DNA of 42,201 bases from Methylobacterium sp. E-065 (GCF_022829605.1 NZ_JAKSYD010000108.1:1-42201); one strand, 5' to 3'. Counted from the stretch's first letter, positions 27,601 to 36,639 are shown. The notes: generated by a model from the sequence alone, not told the origin. A program made the numbers and translations.

Positions 27601-27957
27601 ATGGCGGTTTTGACCAGCGACGGCGCAACCCTGCGGGCCTTCGCTGATTCGGTGCTGCGCACCGCGGAGGAAGTTCTGGAGGAGATCCTGCCCGTGACCC
27701 TCGCGGTGATCGGTGGGGTGCTCGCCGAAGCCGAGCCCGGCTCCGTAGCGCTTCAGGATGCAGAGGACGGGTTGCCCCTTCTTTGGGGGACCTTCGCCGG
27801 TCGCCGCATGGTGTTCCGCTACAACCCGATGACGGCCATGATCGAGCTGCGTGAAGGCACCGCCGAGGGCAACCCGTACCGTCTGTTCGGCCACCGCGCG
27901 CTTCCAATGGACATCGTCAACTTCTTCGGAAGCCTACGCCGGGAGGGGCGGATCTGA
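27601..27957 (+). CDS. Hypothetical protein, 118 aa, opposite strand within the ribosomal block
   Basis: The protein begins MAVLTSDGATLRAFADSVLR. It has an amphipathic helical N-terminus, a hydrophobic central helix (PVTLAVIGGVLAEA), a strand pair (GRRMVFRYNPMTAMIEL) and a basic end (SLRREGRI). AGAGGA lies eight bases before the ATG. No family is recognised. It runs against the surrounding ribosomal genes, divergent from rpsM and convergent with the small secreted protein gene 15 bases away. Coding bias and the good ribosome-binding site support it as real. Confidence 0.6.
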   Translation: MAVLTSDGATLRAFADSVLRTAEEVLEEILPVTLAVIGGVLAEAEPGSVALQDAEDGLPLLWGTFAGRRMVFRYNPMTAMIELREGTAEGNPYRLFGHRALPMDIVNFFGSLRREGRI

Positions 27958-27972
27958 CGCGCGCCTGGAACT

Positions 27973-28203
27973 TCAGCGGAAGCCCTGATTCCGCAGCCGG
28001 CAAGAGCCACCCATATCCTGGTAGCCCGCCGGGCAGCGACGTACGCATGCCCCCGCCGCGAATTTGAGCGGCGGCCTGCAGGCGTGGCGGAAGCGCTTCT
28101 CGCCGTACACGAAGGACTGGGCCGGGCTTTGTGCCAGGGCCAGTCGGGGAGAAACCGCCACCGCGATGAGGAGGATTGCGCTGGCGAGATGACGGAGCGT
28201 CAT
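27973..28203 (-). CDS. Small secreted cysteine-rich protein, 76 aa
   Basis: MTLRHLASAILLIAVAVSPR starts a Sec signal peptide with likely cleavage after RLALA. The mature part of about 52 residues holds four cysteines (HACRPP, GACVRRCPAGY, GGSCRLRNQ), enough for two disulfides, and is basic. This pattern is seen in several unnamed alphaproteobacterial secreted peptides. It lies 93 bases downstream of adk on the same strand and is probably transcribed with it. Its role is unknown, and it is an odd neighbour for ribosomal genes. Confidence 0.65.
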   Translation of the reverse strand: MTLRHLASAILLIAVAVSPRLALAQSPAQSFVYGEKRFRHACRPPLKFAAGACVRRCPAGYQDMGGSCRLRNQGFR

Positions 28204-28296
28204 GGCGTTTCCGATCGAGGATGCGCCTTCAAACCCTCCGGCAAAGCGGAGGTTTCAGGTCCTTCGTTCCACCAAGCGGTCGACGGCCGGCGGCTG

Positions 28297-28899
28297 TCAG
28301 GACGCCACCGGCTCCTCGTGGGGCTCGAGCACCGCCATCAGGTCAGCTGTGACCTTGTCGATCGGCTGCATGCCGTCGATCGTCTCCAGCATGCCCTTCT
28401 CGGCGTAATAGGCCGAAAGTGGTGCCGTCTGGGCGCGATAGGCCTCCAGGCGCTGCTTGAACACCTCCGGCGTGTCGTCCTTCCGGACGGCTTGGCCCTT
28501 GGCCAGAGTCTCCGCGGCGCGCCGCTCGATCCGGCCGACGAGCGCGTTCTCGTCCACCTTCAGCTCGATGACGGCGGATAGGCTCATGCCCTTGCTGGCC
28601 AGCATGGCGCTCAGCGCCTCGGCCTGCGCGACGGTGCGGGGGAAACCATCGAGGATGAAGCCGCGGCGGGCATCCGGCTCCTCGATCCGATCGGCGACGA
28701 TCCCGACCACGATCCGGTCGGAGACGAGGCCACCCGATTCCATCACGGCCTTGGCCTCCAGGCCGACCGGCGTGCCGGCGGCGACCGCTGCGCGGAGCAT
28801 GTCGCCGGTGGACAGCTGCGGAATGCCGAAGCGCTGTACGATTCGCTCGGATTGCGTACCCTTCCCCGCACCGGGCGGTCCGAGCAGAATGATGCGCAT
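28297..28899 (-). CDS. adk: Adenylate kinase (short form)
   Basis: The 200-residue enzyme interconverts AMP + ATP and 2 ADP. It has the P-loop GPPGAGKGT (residues 7-15), the AMP-binding [15 protein letters not shown] and the DGFPRT motif. After [15 protein letters not shown] it goes straight to [13 protein letters not shown], so it is the short type lacking the long LID insertion. It follows secY as in most bacteria, with a 169-base gap. GAGGA before the ATG marks the start. Confidence 0.97.
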   Translation of the reverse strand: MRIILLGPPGAGKGTQSERIVQRFGIPQLSTGDMLRAAVAAGTPVGLEAKAVMESGGLVSDRIVVGIVADRIEEPDARRGFILDGFPRTVAQAEALSAMLASKGMSLSAVIELKVDENALVGRIERRAAETLAKGQAVRKDDTPEVFKQRLEAYRAQTAPLSAYYAEKGMLETIDGMQPIDKVTADLMAVLEPHEEPVAS

Positions 28900-29068
28900 G
28901 GCGTTGTCCTCGTTCGGCCCACGCTCAGTGAGCTCTATCCGCCGTGGCGAAGCCTCCCTGGCATCGCCGGATTTGGGAATGGTCTAACGGGTCGCGGGTA
29001 CGCTGGCACCCAGACCTTTGGGCCAGAGGCGGGAGAAGACTTGGCTCCGCCGCGCCTCTGTATCAGCC

Positions 29069-30415
29069 TCAGCGCCGGCGTTGCGTGGTCGAGGCGCCAC
29101 GCAGCTTAGCCTTCTTCACCAGACCCTCGTACTGATGCGCCATGAGGTGCCCGTGGATCTGCGCCACCGTGTCCATCGTTACCGACACGACGATGAGCAG
29201 CGAGGTGCCGCCGAAGCCGAGGCTCGCCGCCGCGTAGGACGACAGGATTTCCGGGCACAGACACACCAGCGTCAGGTACAGCGCGCCGATCACGGTGATG
29301 CGGGTCAGTACCTTGTCGATGAAGGCGGCGGTCCGCTCACCCGGGCGGATGCCGGGGATGAAGCCGCCATGCTTCTTCAGGTTGTCGGCCGTCTCCTGCG
29401 GATTGAAGACCACCGCGGTGTAGAAGAATGTGAAGAAGATGATCAGGGCCGCATAGAGCACCAGGAACAGCGGCGTGCCGTGACCGAGATAGGCCGTGAT
29501 CGTGCCGAGCCAGCCGGTGGCACCGCCATTCGCCGAGAAGCTGGCGGCGGTGGCCGGAAGCAGGAGCAGCGACGAGGCGAAGATCGGCGGGATCACGCCC
29601 GCGGTGTTGAGCTTGAGCGGCAGGAACGAGGTCTGGCCCTCGTACATGCGGTTGCCGACCTGCCGCTTCGGATAGTTGATCAGCAGACGGCGCTGGGCCC
29701 GCTCCATGAACACGATGAAGTAGACCAGTGCCACTGCGGCGACGCCGACACCCAGGATGATGATCGGAGAGAGCGCGCCAGTACGGCCCAGTTCGAGGGC
29801 GCCCGCGATCGCCACCGGCAGATGGGCGACGATGCCCGCGAAGATGATCAGCGAGGAGCCGTTGCCGATGCCGCGCGAGGTGATTTGCTCACCCAGCCAC
29901 ATCAGGAACAGCGTGCCGCCGGTCAGCGTGATCACCGTCGAGGCCAGGAAGAACGGGCCGGGGTCGATTGCCGCCGAGGAGCCCTGAAGGCCGATGGCGA
30001 TGCCCCAGGACTGTACCAGTGCCAGAACCACCGTCAGGTAGCGGGTGTACTGGTTGATGACCTTGCGGCCGGACTCGCCCTCTTTCTTCAAAGCCTCCAG
30101 GCTCGGAATGACCGATGTCAGGAGCTGCACGATGATCGAGGCCGAGATGTATGGCATGATGTTGAGGGCGAAGATCGCCATGCGCTCGACCGCACCGCCG
30201 GAGAACATGTTGAACAGGCCCAGCACGCCGCCCGCCTGCTGCTGGAAGTTGCGGGCGAACTGCTCCGGATCGATGCCGGGGATCGGGATGTACGTGCCCA
30301 GCCGGAACACCACGAGGGCGCCCAGCGTGAACCAGATGCGCTTCTTAAGCTCATCGGCCTTGGCGATCGCACCGAAGTTGAGATTGGCGGCAAGCTGCTC
30401 GGCGGCTGAGGCCAT
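29069..30415 (-). CDS. secY: Preprotein translocase subunit SecY
   Basis: SecY forms the protein-conducting channel of the inner membrane with SecE and SecG. The 448-residue protein shows about ten membrane segments, the plug/gate region GLFNMFSGGAVERMAIFAL, the loop IPSLEALKKEGESGRKVINQ, and the cytosolic ribosome/SecA contact PKRQVGNRMYEGQ. The ending KAKLRGASTTQRRR is basic. It starts 155 bases after the rplO stop, beyond a terminator-like hairpin, so its level may be set apart from the ribosomal genes upstream. Confidence 0.97.
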   Translation of the reverse strand: MASAAEQLAANLNFGAIAKADELKKRIWFTLGALVVFRLGTYIPIPGIDPEQFARNFQQQAGGVLGLFNMFSGGAVERMAIFALNIMPYISASIIVQLLTSVIPSLEALKKEGESGRKVINQYTRYLTVVLALVQSWGIAIGLQGSSAAIDPGPFFLASTVITLTGGTLFLMWLGEQITSRGIGNGSSLIIFAGIVAHLPVAIAGALELGRTGALSPIIILGVGVAAVALVYFIVFMERAQRRLLINYPKRQVGNRMYEGQTSFLPLKLNTAGVIPPIFASSLLLLPATAASFSANGGATGWLGTITAYLGHGTPLFLVLYAALIIFFTFFYTAVVFNPQETADNLKKHGGFIPGIRPGERTAAFIDKVLTRITVIGALYLTLVCLCPEILSSYAAASLGFGGTSLLIVVSVTMDTVAQIHGHLMAHQYEGLVKKAKLRGASTTQRRR

Positions 30416-30465
30416 AAGCGTCGCGTCCTGGACATGTCGCCGGGCGAAAGATGCCCGGATGAAAC

Positions 30466-30500
30466 GAAAAACGGCGGCCCGCGTGGTCGCAGGGCCGCCG
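30466..30500 (-). terminator. Terminator-like hairpin between rplO and secY
   Basis: CGGCGGCCC pairs with GGGCCGCCG (9 base pairs, 11-base loop), and on the minus strand it is followed directly by TTTTTCGTTTC. It has all marks of an intrinsic terminator, 70 bases after the rplO stop. Partial read-through would attenuate secY and adk. Confidence 0.65.
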
Positions 30501-30569
30501 CTCGAAGGATCGGCTTAAAGGGTGCGCCGGGCCCGTGCAACGGGTCCCGGAGTCGCCCCATCGCCTCCG

Positions 30570-31073
30570 TCAGGCCGTGGCCGCCTCGCGGCTGCCGCGG
30601 GTGGAGGCACCCTGAGCGTAGACGGTGGTGACCGAGCCGCCGGCCTTCTCGACCGCCTCGACGGCGGACTTGGAGGCGCGGGTGACCTCGAAGCTGAGCT
30701 TCTCAGTCAGTTCGCCAACGCCGAGCAGCTTCACGCCGTCACGGGGACGGGCGATGATGCCAGCGGCGACCATGGTCTCGACCGTGACGGTCGCGGCCTT
30801 GTCGAGCTTGCCAGCGTCAACCGCCTCCTGGATCCGACCGAGGTTCACCTCGTTCAGGTCCTGAGCGTAGAGGTTGTTAAAGCCGCGCTTCGGCAGGCGA
30901 CGATGCAGCGGCATCTGACCGCCCTCGAAGCCCTTGATGGACACGCCGGTCCGGGCCTTCTGACCCTTCACGCCGCGACCCGCAGTCTTGCCCTTGCCGG
31001 AGCCGATGCCCCGGCCGACACGCATCCGGTCCTTGGTGGCGCCGGGATTGTCGCTGATCTCGTTAAGTTTCAT
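30570..31073 (-). CDS. rplO: 50S ribosomal protein L15 (uL15)
   Basis: The 167-residue protein begins [20 protein letters not shown] and has the Gly/Lys-rich extension [20 protein letters not shown] that threads into 23S rRNA, followed by [17 protein letters not shown]. The ATG at 31073 is the family start; residues upstream in frame belong to the rpmD-rplO junction. It follows rpmD by 10 bases. Confidence 0.97.
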   Translation of the reverse strand: MKLNEISDNPGATKDRMRVGRGIGSGKGKTAGRGVKGQKARTGVSIKGFEGGQMPLHRRLPKRGFNNLYAQDLNEVNLGRIQEAVDAGKLDKAATVTVETMVAAGIIARPRDGVKLLGVGELTEKLSFEVTRASKSAVEAVEKAGGSVTTVYAQGASTRGSREAATA

Positions 31074-31083
31074 CGGGACCTCC

Positions 31084-31275
31084 TCACGCCACGTCGCCGT
31101 GGACGCGCACGAGGTGCGCAACCTTGCGGATCATGCCGCGCACGGAGGGAGTATCCTCCAGCTCGGACACGCGGTGGAGCTTGTTGAGCTTCAGGCCGAT
31201 CAGCGTCTGGCGCTGGCTGGCCTCGCGGCGGATCGGCGAACCGATCTGTTCGATACGGACGGTCTTCTGTGCCAT
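31084..31275 (-). CDS. rpmD: 50S ribosomal protein L30 (uL30)
   Basis: The 63-residue protein has the compact L30 fold: [40 protein letters not shown] and [12 protein letters not shown]. It sits 12 bases after rpsE and 10 before rplO, the standard spc order. Normal length for a short-type L30. Confidence 0.96.
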   Translation of the reverse strand: MAQKTVRIEQIGSPIRREASQRQTLIGLKLNKLHRVSELEDTPSVRGMIRKVAHLVRVHGDVA

Positions 31276-31287
31276 CGGACCCTCCCC

Positions 31288-31875
31288 TTACGCGACCGCG
31301 GCTTCGGACTGGTCGGCCGGATCGGCATCGCGGCGACGCGACTGGAGCGTCGAGACCTTGATGCCGCGGCGGGCCGCCACGGAGCGCGGGCTGTCCTCGT
31401 TCTTCAGCGCCTCGAAGGTGGCGCGGACGAGGTTGTAGGGGTTCGACGAACCCAGCGACTTGGCAACAACATCCTGCATGCCGAGCGTCTCGAACACGGC
31501 GCGCATCGGGCCGCCGGCGATGATGCCGGTACCCTGCGGGGCCGCGCGGAGGATCACCTTGCCGGCGCCGTGACGACCATTGACGTCGTGGTGCAGGGTC
31601 CGGCCCTCGCGGAGCGAGACGCGGATCAGACCGCGCTTGGCGGCTTCCGTCGCCTTGCGGATGGCCTCCGGCACCTCACGGGCCTTACCGTGGCCGAAGC
31701 CGACGCGGCCTTTCTGGTCGCCGACGACGACGAGGGCTGCGAAGCCGAAGCGACGGCCACCCTTCACCACCTTGGCGACGCGGTTGATGTGGACGAGCTT
31801 GTCCACGAACTCGCTGTCGCGCTCCTCGCGATCATCGCGGCGGCCGCGGCCTCCGCCTTCCCGTTCACGTGCCAT
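31288..31875 (-). CDS. rpsE: 30S ribosomal protein S5 (uS5)
   Basis: The 195-residue protein has an N-terminal Arg/Glu extension ([20 protein letters not shown]), the RNA-binding domain ([20 protein letters not shown]) and the decoding-fidelity region [20 protein letters not shown]. The C-terminal domain contains [20 protein letters not shown]. The charged C-tail is typical of the order. It is separated from rplR by 157 bases that form two hairpins, whereas its downstream neighbours are packed tightly. Confidence 0.97.
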   Translation of the reverse strand: MAREREGGGRGRRDDREERDSEFVDKLVHINRVAKVVKGGRRFGFAALVVVGDQKGRVGFGHGKAREVPEAIRKATEAAKRGLIRVSLREGRTLHHDVNGRHGAGKVILRAAPQGTGIIAGGPMRAVFETLGMQDVVAKSLGSSNPYNLVRATFEALKNEDSPRSVAARRGIKVSTLQSRRRDADPADQSEAAVA

Positions 31876-31938
31876 GGTTTTACCTGTTCATCTCACTGGC
31901 GCGGCCGGCGTAGCCGCTCGCTCGATTGAGTGTCGAAT

Positions 31939-32026
31939 GCCGGACACGCAGAGCATGTCCGGCCCGCCGTCGTTCAACGGTTCCGATCGGGACTCACAGA
32001 TGGCAGAGGCGCCGTCGGCGAGTCCC
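31939..32026 (-). other. Two hairpins in the rplR-rpsE spacer
   Basis: GGGACTC (31989-31995) pairs with GAGTCCC (32020-32026), and GCCGGACA (31939-31946) pairs with TGTCCGGC (31956-31963). Neither is followed by a T tract. They fill most of a spacer that is absent or short in many bacteria and may act in regulation or mRNA processing. Confidence 0.4.
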
Positions 32027-32032
32027 AAAAGA

Positions 32033-32395
32033 TCAGAACTCCAGGCCACCCTCGCGGGCAGCCTCGGCCACGGCCGCGACGCGGCCATGATAGATATAGC
32101 CGGAGCGGTCGAAGATCACCTTCGTGACGCCCGCGGCCTTGGCGCGCTCGGCCACCAGCTTGCCCACCGCCTTGGCGGCGGCGACATCGGCGCCGGTCTT
32201 GAGTTCGCCCTTGAGTGCCTTGTCGATCGACGAGGCGGCGGCCAGCGTCTTGCCGGCGACGTCGTCGATGACCTGCACGTAGATCTGCTTCGACGAGCGG
32301 AACACCGAGAGCCGCGGACGGCCATTGGCGGCCGCCCGCAGCGCGCGACGGACGCGCGCCTTGCGGCGATCGAGGGCTTCGAGCTTGCGAGACAT
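32033..32395 (-). CDS. rplR: 50S ribosomal protein L18 (uL18)
   Basis: The 120-residue 5S rRNA-binding protein begins [20 protein letters not shown] and shows [29 protein letters not shown] and the C-terminal [20 protein letters not shown]. It follows rplF by 10 bases. Normal length. Confidence 0.97.
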   Translation of the reverse strand: MSRKLEALDRRKARVRRALRAAANGRPRLSVFRSSKQIYVQVIDDVAGKTLAAASSIDKALKGELKTGADVAAAKAVGKLVAERAKAAGVTKVIFDRSGYIYHGRVAAVAEAAREGGLEF

Positions 32396-32405
32396 GATGC
32401 CCTCC

Positions 32406-32939
32406 TTACTTCTTCTTGCCTTCCTTGCGGAAGATGAACTCGCCCGCGTACCTCACGCCCTTGCCCTTGTAGGGCTCGGGTCCGCGGTAATCGCGGATCT
32501 CAGCGGCGACCTGACCGACCTGCTGGCGGTTGATCCCGGTGATCGTGATCTCGGTGGGCTTCGGGGTAACGATCGTGATCCCGGCGGGGATCTCGTACTC
32601 GATGTCGTGGCTGTAGCCGAGCGACAGCTTGAGGGCCTTGCCGGCCATGGCAGCGCGGTAACCGACGCCGGTGATCTCAAGCTTCTTCTCGAAGCCCTTC
32701 GATACACCCTCGACGATGTTAGCGATCTGCGCCCGCGACGTGCCCCACAGGGAGCGCGCCGGCTTGGACTGGTTGACGGGCTGCACCTCGATGGCGCCGT
32801 CCTTCATCGCCACATTGACGAGCGAAGGAACGACGAACGAGAGTTCACCCTTCGAACCCTTCATCTTCACCGTCTGACCGGTGACGGTGGCGGTAACGCC
32901 TGCCGGCACGGGGACCGGCTTCTTGCCTACGCGAGACAT
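32406..32939 (-). CDS. rplF: 50S ribosomal protein L6 (uL6)
   Basis: The 177-residue protein near the sarcin-ricin loop begins [20 protein letters not shown] and shows the two-domain repeat, with [20 protein letters not shown] and [20 protein letters not shown] in the C-terminal half. It ends in the basic [11 protein letters not shown]. It follows rpsH by 23 bases. Confidence 0.97.
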   Translation of the reverse strand: MSRVGKKPVPVPAGVTATVTGQTVKMKGSKGELSFVVPSLVNVAMKDGAIEVQPVNQSKPARSLWGTSRAQIANIVEGVSKGFEKKLEITGVGYRAAMAGKALKLSLGYSHDIEYEIPAGITIVTPKPTEITITGINRQQVGQVAAEIRDYRGPEPYKGKGVRYAGEFIFRKEGKKK

Positions 32940-32962
32940 GGGATGACCTCCTTATGTCCCGA

Positions 32963-33358
32963 TCAGAACACGGTGCAGAGCACTTCACCGCCGACGTTGC
33001 GCTCGCGCGCCTCGTGGTCGGCCATGACGCCCTGCGGGGTGGAGACGATGGTCACGCCGAGGCCGTCGGCCACGTGCGGAAGATCACCGACCGACGAATA
33101 GACCCGGCGGCCCGGCTTCGAGACGCGCTTGATCTCACGGATCACCGGGCGCCCGTCGTAATACTTGAGCTCGATGGCGAACTCGGTGCGGCCGTTGCCG
33201 AGGTCGGTCGCCGCATAGTCGCGGATGTAACCCTCGGACTTCAGCACGTTCAGGACGTTGGCGCGCAGGCGCGAGCCGGGTGTCTGAACGACGTTGCGAC
33301 GGCGCAGCTGGCCGTTGCGGATGCGGGTGAGCATGTCGCCCACGGGATCGTTGACCAT
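32963..33358 (-). CDS. rpsH: 30S ribosomal protein S8 (uS8)
   Basis: The 131-residue 16S rRNA-binding protein begins [20 protein letters not shown] and ends [20 protein letters not shown], with the conserved STPQG and GGE signatures. In E. coli S8 represses the spc operon by binding mRNA; no matching site was looked for in detail here. Starts 10 bases after rpsN. Confidence 0.97.
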   Translation of the reverse strand: MVNDPVGDMLTRIRNGQLRRRNVVQTPGSRLRANVLNVLKSEGYIRDYAATDLGNGRTEFAIELKYYDGRPVIREIKRVSKPGRRVYSSVGDLPHVADGLGVTIVSTPQGVMADHEARERNVGGEVLCTVF

Positions 33359-33368
33359 GGGGACCTCC

Positions 33369-33674
33369 TTACCAGCTCGACTTGACCAGGCCGGGGATCA
33401 GGCCTCGGTTGCCAAGCTCCCGCAGGGCGATGCGCGAGACGCCCATCTTACGGTAATAGGCGCGCGGCCGGCCGGTCATGCCGCACCGATTGCGGATGCG
33501 AGTGGCCGACGAATTGCGCGGCAGTTCCGCGAGCTTGAGGCGCGCCTCGAAGCGCTCCTCCATCTCGAGACCGTCGTTGTTGGCGATCTCGAGGAGTGCC
33601 TTCCGCTTGGCCGCAAAGCGCTTCACCAGCGCCTTGCGGGCCTCATTCTTCTCAACTGAGCTTTTCTTCGACAT
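33369..33674 (-). CDS. rpsN: 30S ribosomal protein S14 (uS14), zinc-free type
   Basis: The 101-residue protein begins [20 protein letters not shown] and has [20 protein letters not shown] near the end. It is the long form without the zinc-binding CxxC pairs. The ATG at 33674 is the family start; upstream in-frame residues belong to the spacer after rplE. Its place between rplE and rpsH is standard. Confidence 0.97.
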   Translation of the reverse strand: MSKKSSVEKNEARKALVKRFAAKRKALLEIANNDGLEMEERFEARLKLAELPRNSSATRIRNRCGMTGRPRAYYRKMGVSRIALRELGNRGLIPGLVKSSW

Positions 33675-33714
33675 GTGGTCTATCTCCGGTGTCCGCGTCT
33701 GAAGCCCGAGGGCT

Positions 33715-34281
33715 TCACTGCCGGAACGGGAACTGGAAGGCGGCGAGCAGGGCCTTGGCCTCGGCATCGGTCTTGGCGGTGGTCGCCACGACGATGTCCA
33801 TGCCCCAGGTCTGCTCGGCCTTGTCGTAGGAGATCTCCGGGAACACGAGGTGCTCCTTGAGACCGAGCGCGTAGTTGCCGCGGCCGTCGAACGAACGCGG
33901 GTTCAGGCCGCGGAAGTCACGCACGCGCGGCAGCGCGATGGTGATCAGCCGATCCATGAACTCGTACATGCGCTGCTTGCGCAGGGTCACCTTGCAGCCG
34001 ATCGGCATGCCCTCGCGGACCTTGAAGGTCGCGATGGCCTTGCGGGCCTTGGTGATGACCGGCTTCTGGCCGGCGATCAGGGCGAGGTCGCCCGCAGCCA
34101 CGGAAGCCTTCTTCGAGTCCGCGGTGGACTCGCCGACGCCCATGTTGATCACGATCTTCGTGATCTGCGGCACTTCCATCGGGTTCTTGTAGCCGAACTG
34201 CTCGATCAGCTTCTGGCGCACCACCTCGTCGTAGTGCTTGCGCATACGCGGGGTGTAGGCGTTCTTGTCGGCCTCAGCCAT
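33715..34281 (-). CDS. rplE: 50S ribosomal protein L5 (uL5)
   Basis: The 188-residue 5S rRNA-binding protein shows [40 protein letters not shown] and the C-terminal [20 protein letters not shown]. The ATG at 34281 overlaps the end of rplX by eight bases, which suggests translational coupling. The in-frame region further upstream lies inside rplX. Confidence 0.97.
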   Translation of the reverse strand: MAEADKNAYTPRMRKHYDEVVRQKLIEQFGYKNPMEVPQITKIVINMGVGESTADSKKASVAAGDLALIAGQKPVITKARKAIATFKVREGMPIGCKVTLRKQRMYEFMDRLITIALPRVRDFRGLNPRSFDGRGNYALGLKEHLVFPEISYDKAEQTWGMDIVVATTAKTDAEAKALLAAFQFPFRQ

Positions 34282-34588
34282 CGATCTGATCCCCCGTGGT
34301 CTTGGCGAACCGGACCTTGCGCCCGTCTTCGAGGATGCGGAAACCCACGCGGGTCGGCTTGCCGTTGGCATCCGCGACCGCGATGTTCGAGAGCTGGATG
34401 GCGGCCTCCTTGGAGATGATGCCGCCTTCCTGGTTCTGGGTCTGCTTCTGATGCTTCTTGATCAGGTTGATGCCGCGCACGAAGGCCCGGCCTTCCTTCG
34501 GCAGAACCTGGATCACCTCGCCCGAGCGACCCGAGTCGCGGCCGGTGAGCACGACGACCTTGTCGCCCTTCTTGATCTTGGCAGCCAT
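34274..34588 (-). CDS. rplX: 50S ribosomal protein L24 (uL24)
   Basis: The 104-residue assembly-initiator protein begins [20 protein letters not shown] (KOW motif) and shows [20 protein letters not shown] and [14 protein letters not shown]. Its start overlaps the rplN stop by one base, and its end overlaps rplE by eight. Confidence 0.97.
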   Translation of the reverse strand: MAAKIKKGDKVVVLTGRDSGRSGEVIQVLPKEGRAFVRGINLIKKHQKQTQNQEGGIISKEAAIQLSNIAVADANGKPTRVGFRILEDGRKVRFAKTTGDQIDG

Positions 34589-34956
34589 TACAGCACCTCC
34601 GGAGCCAGGGAGATGATCTTCATGTGGTTGCGTGCGCGCAGCTCGCGCGGAACCGGTCCGAAGATACGGGTGCCGATCGGCTCCTTCTGATTGTTGATCA
34701 GGACCGCGGCGTTCTTGTCGAAGCGGATCACCGATCCGTCGACGCGCTTCACGGCCTTGGCCGTCCGAACGACGACCGCCTTCATGACGTCGCCCTTCTT
34801 GACGCGACCGCGCGGGATCGCCTCCTTGACCGAGACGACGATGACGTCGCCCACGCCGGCATATTTACGCTTCGACCCGCCGAGGACCTTGATGCACATC
34901 ACACGGCGTGCACCCGAGTTGTCGGCAACGTCCAGATTCGTCTGCATCTGGATCAC
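34588..34956 (-). CDS. rplN: 50S ribosomal protein L14 (uL14)
   Basis: The 122-residue protein begins [20 protein letters not shown] and ends [18 protein letters not shown], both strongly conserved. The start is GTG at 34956 with AAGGAG eight bases before it. It is the first gene of the leftward block here. In most bacteria rpsQ and the S10 operon lie immediately upstream, but no ribosomal gene is found there, so the spc transcript must begin in 34957-35370. Confidence 0.97.
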   Translation of the reverse strand: MIQMQTNLDVADNSGARRVMCIKVLGGSKRKYAGVGDVIVVSVKEAIPRGRVKKGDVMKAVVVRTAKAVKRVDGSVIRFDKNAAVLINNQKEPIGTRIFGPVPRELRARNHMKIISLAPEVL

Positions 34957-35056
34957 GTGCGTGACTCCTTGTTTCAGGCGGGTTTCCGCACGCGGACGGT
35001 ATTGCCCGGCGGACGACGCCTGATGGGGATCTGATGTCCCCGGCTCATGTGTTCGA

Positions 35057-35089
35057 CCGCGCTGGCGGTGTCTGACGACACCGGCGCGG
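35057..35089 (-). promoter_or_regulatory. Stem-loop in the presumed rplN-operon leader
   Basis: CCGCGC-tggc-GGTGTC-tgac-GACACC-g-GCGCGG folds into two stacked perfect 6-base-pair helices capped by a tetraloop. It precedes the first ribosomal gene and lacks a T tract. A regulatory leader element for the ribosomal operon is plausible, but the ligand is unknown. Confidence 0.4.
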
Positions 35090-35370
35090 TCACCGCGTTC
35101 ACAGGGTGCGAGCACCCATCGAAATTGTCGCGAAGGCCGGGCGGATACTACGGGCGGGCCGGGAAGGCAAGCCGAACGGCAAGAATTTCGGCGCGGCGGC
35201 TCACGACGCGCGCCCTCCCCCCAGTCGCATTCTACTGGCGCTTGGTGCGCCTGGGGCGGGGTGTGAAGGTCGAGCCTGCAACCGACCTTATGCCCGGCCG
35301 GCGACACGACAAGCGAGTCTGATTCCGGTCCGCGCTTAGGGACCGGTCGCGGAGATCACGCGATGCAACG

Positions 35371-35404
35371 AAAAGGGCCGGTGCGCAGATCTGCACACCG
35401 GCCC
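35371..35404 (-). terminator. Terminator after the 125-aa hypothetical gene
   Basis: GGGCCGGTG and CACCGGCCC flank the self-complementary GCAGATCTGC, giving a long stem with one mismatch. On the minus strand it is followed by TTTTCGTTGC. It lies 22 bases after the stop codon of the upstream gene and insulates the ribosomal operon from it. Confidence 0.7.
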
Positions 35405-35426
35405 CTATGGCACAAACGCAGTCCGA

Positions 35427-35804
35427 TCAGGCGGGCTGGCCTGCCGATTCGAATAGGAAGCCGTCCAGGCTGGGGATCGTGACCGCTGCCCCGCTGGCGG
35501 GCTTCGACAGGCGCCACGGCCGCTCGCCCCGTGCGCGGATCGCCTCGGAGGGGCGAAGGCGGCGCATGGTGCCATCCTCCCGCATCTCCTCGATCCCCAG
35601 GAAGCCGTAGACCTGAAGGCGGGACGCCGTGAGCTTGGTCGCCCGATCCTCGGCGGCCAAGACCATGCTGCCGGTGGCGTAGAGGGCGTCCAACAGGGAA
35701 CGCTGCTCGCTGCGGCGCCGATCGCGCGCCTCCCGCTCGCCCGGTGCTTGGGCAGGAAGGGGCCGCCGGAACGGAACGACGTTGCTGACCGCGACGCAAC
35801 CCAT
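35427..35804 (-). CDS. Hypothetical protein, 125 aa
   Basis: The product begins MGCVAVSNVVPFRRPLPAQA and has a charged N-terminal helix (REARDRRRSEQRSLLDALYA). A hydrophobic turn (GSMVLAAED) and a Gly-rich C-terminal half follow (LQVYGFLGIEEMREDGTMRR). No signal peptide or membrane helix. GAGGG lies eight bases before the ATG at 35804. A clear terminator follows the stop. No family is recognised. It is 127 bases downstream of the transporter operon on the same strand and may be independent. Confidence 0.55.
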   Translation of the reverse strand: MGCVAVSNVVPFRRPLPAQAPGEREARDRRRSEQRSLLDALYATGSMVLAAEDRATKLTASRLQVYGFLGIEEMREDGTMRRLRPSEAIRARGERPWRLSKPASGAAVTIPSLDGFLFESAGQPA

Positions 35805-35931
35805 ACGCAAGACCCTCGACGCGAACTTGGGGCGGCCCGGCCACCCGTTGATCGCGACACTTCGACGGTTTGCTTTAAACTTCCGTAGACCATGGGGAGG
35901 CGCCGCTGCCCCGATCCGGCACGCCGGGGCG

Positions 35932-36639
35932 TCATGCACGCGTGCCGCGGCTCAGCCAGGAGGTCCGCCGGGCCCCCCAAGCCAGCACCGCCACCAGTCG
36001 GTCGAGGGCGAGGCAGAGTGCGCCGTAGACCGCCCCGACGAACAGGAAGATCTCGGCTGGGTAGACCATGGCGCGGTTGTTCACCTGCGCGGCCACGAAG
36101 GACAGTTCCGGCACGTCGATCACGTAGGCAAGCGACGTATCCTTGATCAGCGCGGTCCATTGATTGAGGAAGGACGGCGCCATGGCGCGCAGGGCCTGCG
36201 GCAGGACGATGACGCGCAGCACCTGCCAGCGGCCGAGGCCGAGCGCGAGACCGGCTGCCCACTGGCCGCTGCCGATGCTCTCGATCCCGGCCGCGACTCC
36301 ATAGGCGAGGTAGGCACCGCCGACGAGCGCGAGCGCCGTCACCACGGTGCCGATCTCCGGAACCGACACGCCGAACAGGATCGGCAACAGGAAGTAGCTC
36401 CAGAAGATCAGCATCAGGATCGGAATGGCCCGGAAGAAGCCCAGACCGAGGACCAATGTCCGCCGCCCCGCGCCCGCGCTCATCGCGAGCCCGATGCCGA
36501 GTAACAGTCCGAGCACTGCCGAGACGAGACCGGACAGGCCGGAGAGAATCAGCGTCAGCGCAAGGCCGCCGATCGGCCCGTCGGGCCAGGCCCCGACCAG
36601 CAGGTAGCCGAGATTGTCGGTGACGACCGCGAGGTTCAT
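35932..36639 (-). CDS. Polar amino-acid ABC transporter permease 2
   Basis: The 235-residue inner-membrane protein has about five hydrophobic helices. It carries the HisM/GltK-type signature (VLRVIVLPQALRAMAPSFLN, the EAA loop that docks the ATPase, about residues 148-167) and RAIPILMLIFW in the first half. It starts at 36639, overlapping the stop of permease 1 as ATGA, so the two form a heterodimer made in equal amounts. It is the last gene of a three-gene operon; no ATPase gene follows. Confidence 0.88.
   Translation of the reverse strand: MNLAVVTDNLGYLLVGAWPDGPIGGLALTLILSGLSGLVSAVLGLLLGIGLAMSAGAGRRTLVLGLGFFRAIPILMLIFWSYFLLPILFGVSVPEIGTVVTALALVGGAYLAYGVAAGIESIGSGQWAAGLALGLGRWQVLRVIVLPQALRAMAPSFLNQWTALIKDTSLAYVIDVPELSFVAAQVNNRAMVYPAEIFLFVGAVYGALCLALDRLVAVLAWGARRTSWLSRGTRA

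Larger units (their letters stand above)
34957..35426. other. Leader and promoter region of the rplN operon
   Basis: About 470 bases without a gene. The part next to rplN should hold the promoter and 5' leader. A strong stem-loop at 35057-35089 lies 101 bases before the rplN start. The far end holds the terminator (35371-35404) of the neighbouring hypothetical gene, which also runs leftwards. No clear -35/-10 pair could be chosen. Confidence 0.5.

Noticed and set aside
29018..30409. Long + strand open frame opposite secY
   Set aside because: Composition is Arg/Gln/His-rich without domains; it is an antisense shadow of secY.
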